Assembly (NCBI RefSeq): GCF_026319305.1 | Contig: NZ_JAPDMV010000023.1 | Location: 1-49,896 of the forward strand | Origin: Methylophaga sp. OBS4 | GTDB taxonomy: Bacteria; Pseudomonadota; Gammaproteobacteria; Nitrosococcales; Methylophagaceae | Direction: 5' to 3' | Length of the DNA stretch: 49,896 nucleotides | Translations under genes and position numbers: made by a program | Notes under the pieces: model-generated | Database searches by the model: none | What the model was told of the DNA's origin: nothing | The model's input: only the letters and a program-made list of their open reading frames with translations | Shown: one piece after another, positions 43,411 to 49,896 of the stretch | Numbering within the stretch: position 1 is the stretch's first letter | Layout: every line of letters starts with the position of its first letter

Positions 43411-44762
43411 GTCGCCAACCTCCTTACCGCCTGTTCAAACACTTCGCCGCGCTCAGCATAACCACTGAACATGTCAAAACTGGCACAGGCGGGAGACAGC
43501 AAGACATTGTCACCGGGCTGCGCCGCTTTTTGTGCCTGTTGCACAGCATCATTCATATCTTTGGCATTGATTTGCATCACACCGGCAGGGATAGCGGCAG
43601 CAATTTGCGCTGCAGCCTCACCGATTAAAACCACAGCACGAACAGCATGCTGCAGGCTCGGCGTCAGTTCGGAGAAATCCTGCCCTTTACCTTCGCCGCC
43701 GGCAATCAACACAATCATGCCGTGGTCAGCCAGTCCTTCAATCGCAGCCACACAAGCACCCACATTGGTGGCTTTGGAATCATTGAACCAGCGCACCTCA
43801 TTCAAGGTTCTGACCAGGCGGCAGCGATGCGGCAAGCCTTTAAATTCCTGCAGCGCCGATAACATGGCTGGCATAGGTAAAGCCATTGCAGAACCCAGCG
43901 CCAAAGCAGCCAGCGCATTGGCCTGGTTGTGTTTACCCACGATTTTCATCTGGTCGACTGCCAATAAAGGATATTCCCCCTCTGCCAGCCAGGTTTTGCC
44001 GTTATCTTCCAGCAAGCCGAAATCGACCCCTTTTGATGCCTGCAAACTGAAACCTATCTGGTTACGACCGGCAATAGCCATGGCGCTGACAACCGGATCG
44101 TCGCGGTTGATAACCATGACCCCGTCGCCATTGAAAATCTTCTGTTTGGCTTGTTGATAATCTGCTACCGAGTCGTATCGATCCAGATGATCCGGGCTCA
44201 CATTCAACACCACTGCAGCAAAGGCATTTAGTGATGTCACGGTTTCCAACTGAAAGCTCGATAATTCGACAATGTAAAAGTCCGGAGCCTCTTCTGTCAG
44301 CAAATCCAATGCCGGTGTGCCCAGGTTGCCTCCTGTCAGCACATTCTTCCCTGCCAACTGCGCCATCAATGATAGTAAGGTAGTCACGGTACTCTTGCCG
44401 TTAGACCCGGTAACCGCCACGATAGGCGCATTGGCGTAACGGGCAAATAATTCAACATCCCCCACAATCTCGATACCGGCTTCTCTGGCAGCGCTGATTT
44501 CCGGCAAGCGCGGATCGACCCCCGGACTGAGCACAATCATGTCGGCTTTCAATAACCAGTCCAGATCCAGCCCTCCCGTTTTGACCAGCACTTGCGGAAA
44601 CTCATGTTGCAGCGTTGTCAAACCAGGCGGCTGTTCGCGTGTATCCATGACCACGACGCCCAGCGCATGCTTTGTCAGAAAACGCGCACAAGACAATCCG
44701 GTCTGCCCCAGACCGACAATCAGACAGTTTTTATGTGTGAGTTCATTCACGGCTTGTGTCAT
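43407..44762 (-). CDS. murD: UDP-MurNAc-L-alanine-D-glutamate ligase MurD
   Basis: A 451-residue Mur ligase adding D-Glu. [17 protein letters not shown] (N-terminal Rossmann fold), [19 protein letters not shown] (ATP loop), [23 protein letters not shown] and [12 protein letters not shown], then [20 protein letters not shown] near the end. 4-base overlap with mraY. Confidence 0.97.
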   Translation of the reverse strand: MTQAVNELTHKNCLIVGLGQTGLSCARFLTKHALGVVVMDTREQPPGLTTLQHEFPQVLVKTGGLDLDWLLKADMIVLSPGVDPRLPEISAAREAGIEIVGDVELFARYANAPIVAVTGSNGKSTVTTLLSLMAQLAGKNVLTGGNLGTPALDLLTEEAPDFYIVELSSFQLETVTSLNAFAAVVLNVSPDHLDRYDSVADYQQAKQKIFNGDGVMVINRDDPVVSAMAIAGRNQIGFSLQASKGVDFGLLEDNGKTWLAEGEYPLLAVDQMKIVGKHNQANALAALALGSAMALPMPAMLSALQEFKGLPHRCRLVRTLNEVRWFNDSKATNVGACVAAIEGLADHGMIVLIAGGEGKGQDFSELTPSLQHAVRAVVLIGEAAAQIAAAIPAGVMQINAKDMNDAVQQAQKAAQPGDNVLLSPACASFDMFSGYAERGEVFEQAVRRLAT

Positions 44763-45841
44763 CGTAATTTCAACGTCGCTAATCCAACCAGAACCAGGAA
44801 TACCGTGATGATCCAGAACCGCACGATAATGCGGGGTTCCGGCCAGCCTTTCAGTTCATAGTGATGATGTATCGGCGCCATCAGAAACACGCGTTTACCA
44901 CGCAACTTGTAGGAGGCCACTTGAATCATCACCGACAAGGTTTCAATCACAAACACACCGCCCATGATCAGCAGCACCAGCTCCTGCCTGACCAGCACTG
45001 CCACCGTACCTAAAGCCGCCCCCAGCGCCAAAGCACCGACATCCCCCATAAATACCTGTGCCGGATACGTGTTAAACCAGAGAAAACCCAGGCCGGCGCC
45101 AACCATGGCCGCGCAGAACACCGTCAGCTCGCCCGCATTGGGAATAAAAGGAATCGCCAGATAAGTGGCGAACTCAAAATGGCCGGCCACATAGCTGAAC
45201 AAACCCAGCGCTGTCGCCACCATCACCGTCGGCATAATTGCCAGACCGTCAAGTCCGTCTGTCAGATTCACTGCATTACTGCTGCCGACTATCACCAGAT
45301 AGGTCAGCAACATGTACCAGCCACCCAGCGGAATCAGCACCTCTTTGAAAAACGGCACGATAAGCTGTGTTTCTGCCGGCACTGAAGCAGTGATATACAA
45401 AAAAATGGCGGCACCGGCGCCGAACACCGACTGCCAGAAATACTTGTAACGACTGAGCAGGCCTTTGGGGTCCTGGCGCACCAGTTTGATGTAATCATCC
45501 ACAAAACCAATGATGCCAAATGCCAAAGTCACCACTAATACGACCCAGATGTAACGGTTAGCCAGATCAGCCCACAACAGGGTGCTGACGGCAATAGCCA
45601 CCAGAATCAGCGCGCCGCCCATGGTCGGTGTCCCACTTTTGCTGAAGTGTGATTCCGGGCCATCCTGTCTGACGACCTGGCCGATTTGTTTGAAACTGAG
45701 ATGACGAATCATTGTCGGCCCGACAATGAGGGCAATACCCAGCGCCGTCATCACTCCCAGAATCGCACGCAACGTCAGATACTGGAATACATTAAAACCG
45801 CTATGGATCTGGCTCAGATATTCACTCAAAAACAGCAGCAT
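44759..45841 (-). CDS. mraY: Phospho-MurNAc-pentapeptide transferase MraY
   Basis: A 360-residue, ten-TM enzyme that forms lipid I on undecaprenyl phosphate. Catalytic marks: [58 protein letters not shown], and [20 protein letters not shown] 45841 shares a base with the murF stop (TGATG). Confidence 0.97.
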   Translation of the reverse strand: MLLFLSEYLSQIHSGFNVFQYLTLRAILGVMTALGIALIVGPTMIRHLSFKQIGQVVRQDGPESHFSKSGTPTMGGALILVAIAVSTLLWADLANRYIWVVLVVTLAFGIIGFVDDYIKLVRQDPKGLLSRYKYFWQSVFGAGAAIFLYITASVPAETQLIVPFFKEVLIPLGGWYMLLTYLVIVGSSNAVNLTDGLDGLAIMPTVMVATALGLFSYVAGHFEFATYLAIPFIPNAGELTVFCAAMVGAGLGFLWFNTYPAQVFMGDVGALALGAALGTVAVLVRQELVLLIMGGVFVIETLSVMIQVASYKLRGKRVFLMAPIHHHYELKGWPEPRIIVRFWIITVFLVLVGLATLKLR

Positions 45842-47196
45842 CAGCGCATTCCCCTATCAGCCAGCTCATCTGCCAACTTATCCAGTTGCATAAAGCGCGA
45901 TCCCTTAATCAGACAAGTTACTTCCTTGCTCAATTCGTTTCGCAATAAGTTCTGCAATGTTTCTATATCCTCGTAATGCTCGGCACCTTCGCCAAAGCTG
46001 TTTGTCGCACTGCGGCTACTGGTTCCGACGGTCAGCAGGCGGTTCACGCCGGCTTCCCGGGCCTGCAGCCCCATTTGCTGATGAATCTCTTCTGTCTTGC
46101 TGCCCAGCTCACCAAAATCTCCCAGCACCAGCCAGTGTTGACCGGAAAATTCTGATAAGGTTTTTAATGCCTGCAGATAGGAACCCGGGTTGGCATTGTA
46201 GGTATCATCAATAATGCGGGATTCACCGATCCCAGCCCTTAATTGCAGGCGGTGCGGCACTGCCTGGATCGAGCTCAAGCCTTTCACCATTGCCGCTACC
46301 GGAATCTCCAACGCCACGCAGATGGCAATGGCCGCTAAAGCGTTAGCGACGTTATGCATACCGGGAAGAGGTAAATTAAAGTGATGGCTGATGCCGTCAA
46401 TAGCCACCATAAAATGGCTGGACCCCAGATCAAGTTGAACATATTCAGCGGTGATATCCGCCGGGTTTTCCAGCGCAAATGTCTTGAATTGCCTTGCTGC
46501 CAGCAAGGATTGCCAGAGTTCAACATGGGGCATATCAGCATTTATCACGCCGATACCGTGTGCCGGCAGGCCGGCAAAAATTTCACCCTTGGCGGCGGCC
46601 ACGCCTTCCACACTGCCAAACCCTTCCAGGTGAGCAGGGGCGACGTTATTAATAATCGCTACATCAGGTTCAGCCACCGCTACCAGTCCGGCAATTTCAC
46701 CGGGATGGTTAGCGCCCATCTCAATCACGGCAAAATCGTCATGCCGGCCCAAACAACACAAGGTCAGCGGCACGCCGAGATCGTTATTCAGATTGCCCTG
46801 GGTGGCGGTTACCGTGCCGACTTGTTTCAAAATAGCACTGACCATTTCTTTTACACTGGTCTTACCATTACTGCCTGTAATAGCCACGACTCTGGCCTGA
46901 CACTGCTGCCGCCAATATTTTGCTATTTGAGCAAAAGCCCGGCGGACATCAGCAACCTGTATTTGTGGTAAAGGATCATCTCGCAGCTCACTGACCAGCG
47001 CAGCACTGGCACCGGCTTCACGGGCCTGCCTGATAAAGTCATGGCCGTCTACCCGTTCGCCTTTCAGCGCGACAAATAAATTACCGGTACTGATCTTGCG
47101 CGTATCAATAACTGCTCCAGAGACCAACACATCCCCAAACGGCTGCTGACACCCCACTACGCGGGCAAGTTCATTGAGAGACAACTGCAACCCCAT
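45841..47196 (-). CDS. murF: UDP-MurNAc-tripeptide D-Ala-D-Ala ligase MurF
   Basis: A 451-residue Mur ligase that finishes the pentapeptide precursor. [19 protein letters not shown] is the ATP loop, [14 protein letters not shown] the MurF-specific motif, [13 protein letters not shown] follows, and [18 protein letters not shown] is the C-terminal domain signature. The start is ATG 47196, in a TGATG junction with murE; a preceding TTG (47199) would add one Met. Confidence 0.96.
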   Translation of the reverse strand: MGLQLSLNELARVVGCQQPFGDVLVSGAVIDTRKISTGNLFVALKGERVDGHDFIRQAREAGASAALVSELRDDPLPQIQVADVRRAFAQIAKYWRQQCQARVVAITGSNGKTSVKEMVSAILKQVGTVTATQGNLNNDLGVPLTLCCLGRHDDFAVIEMGANHPGEIAGLVAVAEPDVAIINNVAPAHLEGFGSVEGVAAAKGEIFAGLPAHGIGVINADMPHVELWQSLLAARQFKTFALENPADITAEYVQLDLGSSHFMVAIDGISHHFNLPLPGMHNVANALAAIAICVALEIPVAAMVKGLSSIQAVPHRLQLRAGIGESRIIDDTYNANPGSYLQALKTLSEFSGQHWLVLGDFGELGSKTEEIHQQMGLQAREAGVNRLLTVGTSSRSATNSFGEGAEHYEDIETLQNLLRNELSKEVTCLIKGSRFMQLDKLADELADRGMR

Positions 47197-48737
47197 CAAT
47201 GTCCTCCCGCCACGTTGTAAATACCGTTTTCTATAGCCATCAATACATCCGTGACGATCAGTGCATCGCTGAACGGATATTTGATATGGTCAATTTCCTG
47301 ATACGCTTCATGCCCTTTACCGGCGATCAGTACAATATCCATCGGCCCGGCATGAGAAATAGCGTGAGTAATGGCTAACTTACGGTCGAGTTCAACATGG
47401 ATATTTTCCGGCTGACGACACCCCGCCAAAATGTCCTCGATAATGGCATGGTTATTTTCTGTTCTGGGGTTATCATCGGTAATGATGACTTTGTCTGCCT
47501 CTTTTTCGGCAATCTGCCCCATCAAAGGCCGCTTACCTTTATCACGGTCACCGCCACAACCGAACACACACCAGAGATGCCCCTGTTCCGGCAAATGCAC
47601 CCGCAAGGTCTTCAATGCCTGCTCCAGCGCATCGGGCGTGTGAGCATAATCGATGACCACACTCGGTTGTGCGCCCCGCCCATGCGCTTCCATTCTGCCG
47701 GCAACCGCATGACAGCGCGTGATCGCTTGCTGGATTTCCTCTCGTGTCATGCCTAAGGCCTCTAACACACCAACTGTGGCCAATATATTGTCGACATTGA
47801 ACCGTCCCAGAATAGGCAGAGCGACCTTCAGCGTCTGTCCATTGAAAGTCAGCTCAAACTGCATGCCATCACGATGACAATTGATGGCATCAGCACGAAT
47901 ATCGGCGTTTTCAACAGAGGAATAAGTAAGCAGTCTGGTACCTGCTTCGAGTTTGTCGATAACTTTGCGACCAAAGCCATCACTGGCGTTAATTACCGTC
48001 GTTTTAACGGACGCCATATCAAACAGACGCTGTTTGGCTGCCGCATACTCATACATGGTCCGGTGATAATCGAGATGGTCGCGGCTCAGATTAGTCAAAA
48101 CAGCAATATTGATGTCCACACTGTTCAATCGCCCCTGCTCCAGCGCATGCGATGAAGCTTCCAGCACCACATACTGACAACCTTCCAGTTCAAACCCTGC
48201 CAGTAAACGCTGCATAGAGACCGGATCCGGTGTGGTCATGCCGGTCAGCTCAAGATCGCTGAGGCGGCCTGCCCCCAGTGTGCCGATTATTCCGCAGGGT
48301 TTGGCCATGCCTTCCAATGCCTGCGCAATAAACTGACTTACTGATGTTTTGCCATTGGTGCCGGTCACCGCAATCACGGTCATATGTTGCGATGGGTACT
48401 GATAAAAACGGGCGGCAATAAACCCGGCTTTCTGTGCCAGATTGGCTACCGGATAAGCACTCACCACGGCTTCATCCAGCAAAAGTTGTTCCCGTTCAGT
48501 CAATGTTTGCTGCTGATCTATCAATACCGCAAAAGCACCTTTATCCAGTGCTTGTTGCAAATGTTTTTCACGCTGCTCATCCTGCCTGGCCAGAGACAGG
48601 AATAAAGCCCCCGGCGCCACCCGGCGGCTGTCCATGCTTATATCCGCCAGCATACACTCCTGCACATTCACACCTTCCGCTACTACATCCTGCAGCAGCT
48701 GCGTCAACGATTGCTGTTTCACAATAGAAGTTATCAT
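47196..48737 (-). CDS. murE: UDP-MurNAc-dipeptide meso-DAP ligase MurE
   Basis: A 513-residue Mur ligase. ATP loop VTGTNGKTSVSQFI (about 124-137), VLEASSHALEQGR, NLSRDHLDYH, and near residue 415 the DDNPRTEN motif, which is the DNPR signature for meso-diaminopimelate rather than lysine. The cell wall is therefore the DAP type, as expected for a Gram-negative. It overlaps ftsI by 4 bases. Confidence 0.97.
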   Translation of the reverse strand: MITSIVKQQSLTQLLQDVVAEGVNVQECMLADISMDSRRVAPGALFLSLARQDEQREKHLQQALDKGAFAVLIDQQQTLTEREQLLLDEAVVSAYPVANLAQKAGFIAARFYQYPSQHMTVIAVTGTNGKTSVSQFIAQALEGMAKPCGIIGTLGAGRLSDLELTGMTTPDPVSMQRLLAGFELEGCQYVVLEASSHALEQGRLNSVDINIAVLTNLSRDHLDYHRTMYEYAAAKQRLFDMASVKTTVINASDGFGRKVIDKLEAGTRLLTYSSVENADIRADAINCHRDGMQFELTFNGQTLKVALPILGRFNVDNILATVGVLEALGMTREEIQQAITRCHAVAGRMEAHGRGAQPSVVIDYAHTPDALEQALKTLRVHLPEQGHLWCVFGCGGDRDKGKRPLMGQIAEKEADKVIITDDNPRTENNHAIIEDILAGCRQPENIHVELDRKLAITHAISHAGPMDIVLIAGKGHEAYQEIDHIKYPFSDALIVTDVLMAIENGIYNVAGGH

Positions 48738-49896
48738 TTGTGGGCCACCTGTATCTGCGTTATCGGTAATGCATCCGGTGCAATATTAAGCAGCCTTACG
48801 GCGCCGGTCATGACTTCTGAAAACACCGGTGCTGCCACCAGACCACCGTAGTACTCCTCACCACGGGGTTCATCCACCATTACAACCATCACCAGCCGGG
48901 GGGCGCCGGCTGGAATAATGCCTGCAAAAACTGACTGATAACGTTTATCCGAATAACCGCCACTGGTCGCTTTTTTTGCCGTACCGGTTTTACCGGCTAC
49001 CCGGTAATTGGCGACTGCGGCTTTTTGCGCTGTGCCCCCGGGCTGCACTACCAGTTCCATCATGTCTAACACCTGTTTCATGATGTCGGAGGAAAACACA
49101 CGGCGACCGCGGGGTGTCTCATGTGTTTTGACAAAAGTAACCGGTCTTAATATGCCGCCACTGGCCAGAACACTGTAGGCACGTGCCAACTGCAAAGCAC
49201 TGGTGGCCACGCCATAACCATAAGCCAAAGTAGCTCTGTCCAGTTTTCGCCATGACTGAGGATCGGGCATGCTGCCCATGGCCTCGCCCGGGAAGTAGGC
49301 ACCGGTCGCCTCACCCAGACCAAAACTGGCAAAATCATGCCAGAGGTCTTTAGGTTCCAGTTCCAATGCAATCTTGCTGGCGCCGATATTGCTCGACTTC
49401 TGAATCAAGGTCGCTAAATCGATCTCTCCATAATCGCGAAAATCCCTGATGGGATGACCGCTAACTCTGAAAATACCGGGATGGGTATTAATAATGCTGG
49501 AAGCATCAAACTTGCCGGACTTGATGCCACTGGCGACCGTAAACGGTTTGACCGTGGAGCCGGGCTCAAACAAGTCGGTCACCGCCCGGTTACGGAAGTC
49601 ACTGGATTTCAAACCTGTTCGATTATTAGGGTTGAATGAGGGTTGGTTGACCATTGCCAGCACTTCGCCGGTCTGTATATCCAGCACTACTGCCGTTCCG
49701 GCACGCGCCTGATGTTCGTTCACGGCCGCTTTCAGCGCCTGATAGGTCAGGTATTGCAGGCGCAGGTCAATGCTGAGACTGATATTTTCGCCCGCTTTGG
49801 CAGGCCGAATCAATTCGCCCCCTTCGACATAATTGCCCCGACTGTCACGCACCATGCGCTTGAGTCCGGGCACACCTGTCAGTACCGCATCATAGG
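48734..49896 (-). CDS. ftsI: Septal transpeptidase PBP3 (FtsI), C-terminal part
   Basis: About 386 residues of the transpeptidase; the N-terminal cytoplasmic tail, TM and dimerisation domain lie beyond the window edge, and the frame is open to base 49894. All three active-site motifs are present: FEPGSTVKPF (SxxK nucleophile), SSNIGAS (SxN) and AGKTGTAKK (KTG). It crosslinks septal peptidoglycan with FtsW. The rest of the cluster (mraZ, rsmH, ftsL) would be expected upstream. Confidence 0.96.
   Translation of the reverse strand, partial: YDAVLTGVPGLKRMVRDSRGNYVEGGELIRPAKAGENISLSIDLRLQYLTYQALKAAVNEHQARAGTAVVLDIQTGEVLAMVNQPSFNPNNRTGLKSSDFRNRAVTDLFEPGSTVKPFTVASGIKSGKFDASSIINTHPGIFRVSGHPIRDFRDYGEIDLATLIQKSSNIGASKIALELEPKDLWHDFASFGLGEATGAYFPGEAMGSMPDPQSWRKLDRATLAYGYGVATSALQLARAYSVLASGGILRPVTFVKTHETPRGRRVFSSDIMKQVLDMMELVVQPGGTAQKAAVANYRVAGKTGTAKKATSGGYSDKRYQSVFAGIIPAGAPRLVMVVMVDEPRGEEYYGGLVAAPVFSEVMTGAVRLLNIAPDALPITQIQVAHK

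Noticed and set aside
43471-44157. Long open frame on the plus strand opposite murD
   Set aside because: The composition (Ala/Ser/Cys-rich) and lack of motifs mark it as antisense shadow of murD.
1-49896. CRISPR arrays, tRNA/rRNA genes, IS elements, prophage
   Set aside because: No spaced direct repeats, cloverleaf/TTCRANY-type segments, transposase or phage genes were found on reading both strands by eye; a covariance or HMM scan would be needed to exclude degenerate ones.

Overview
The window (about 49.9 kb, roughly 45-55% GC in most sampled places) is a piece of a gammaproteobacterial chromosome. The evidence is the conserved run lpxC-dciA(DUF721)-M23 peptidase-secA-argJ next to a near-complete dcw division/cell-wall cluster, a Cpx-type envelope-stress locus, a DUF3549 gene and three ABC-F proteins of the Uup, YheS and YbiT types. 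The protein style suggests a marine methylotroph or sulphur-oxidiser relative (Methylophaga/Thiotrichales-like). That is an impression only, because no methylotrophy or sulphur gene is present. No rRNA, tRNA, CRISPR array, IS element or phage gene was seen. No gap between genes exceeds about 270 bases.

Layout. 1-2086: the tail of a HugZ-like FMN-binding protein, an exported DUF4197 protein and a membrane-anchored protein with one CxxCH haem site, closed by a hairpin. 2149-5948 (minus): uup and yheS in tandem, with the yheS Shine-Dalgarno in the loop of a perfect hairpin. 6080-9576: a promoter and a two-gene unit (ATP-grasp enzyme plus CocE/NonD S15-type hydrolase) that is richer in GC than its surroundings and looks like accessory cargo. 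9605-10720: ung and ynfA. 10768-13563: two large hairpins, spy/cpxP-like, a GTAAA-N5-GTAAA CpxR operator and divergent cpxR-cpxA. 13642-14806: a Fur-box-controlled HTH regulator, its terminator, a second Fur box and a strong orphan terminator about 85-110 nt further on, which together look like an iron-regulated small RNA gene. 14883-17187: msrB, a GIY-YIG protein and ybiT. 17247-19825: a CHASE4/GGDEF diguanylate cyclase diverging from SYLF and ASCH genes. 19826-22330 (minus): an FNT channel, dodecin and a lipoamide-dehydrogenase-like flavoenzyme in one operon behind a 26-bp near-perfect palindrome. 22520-27031: deaD, a SpmA/SpmB-like nucleoside-recognition membrane protein, and a prolyl-hydroxylase-like 2OG oxygenase overlapping a peptide deformylase gene. 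27128-49896 (mostly minus): DUF3549, argJ, secA, M23 peptidase (dciA diverging), lpxC, ftsZ, ftsA, ftsQ, ddl, murB, murC, murG, ftsW, murD, mraY, murF, murE and partial ftsI.

How the genes work together. From the right edge leftward, the dcw operon makes UDP-MurNAc-pentapeptide (MurB-F, Ddl), lipid I and II (MraY, MurG) and the septal machinery (FtsW, FtsI, FtsQ, FtsA, FtsZ). Nearly every junction is a 1-8 bp overlap. LpxC starts lipid A synthesis and SecA drives export. The Cpx locus senses envelope damage and carries its own operator. The Fur-linked segment, the palindrome-controlled FNT/dodecin operon and the ATP-grasp/CocE unit are the parts least explained by known systems.
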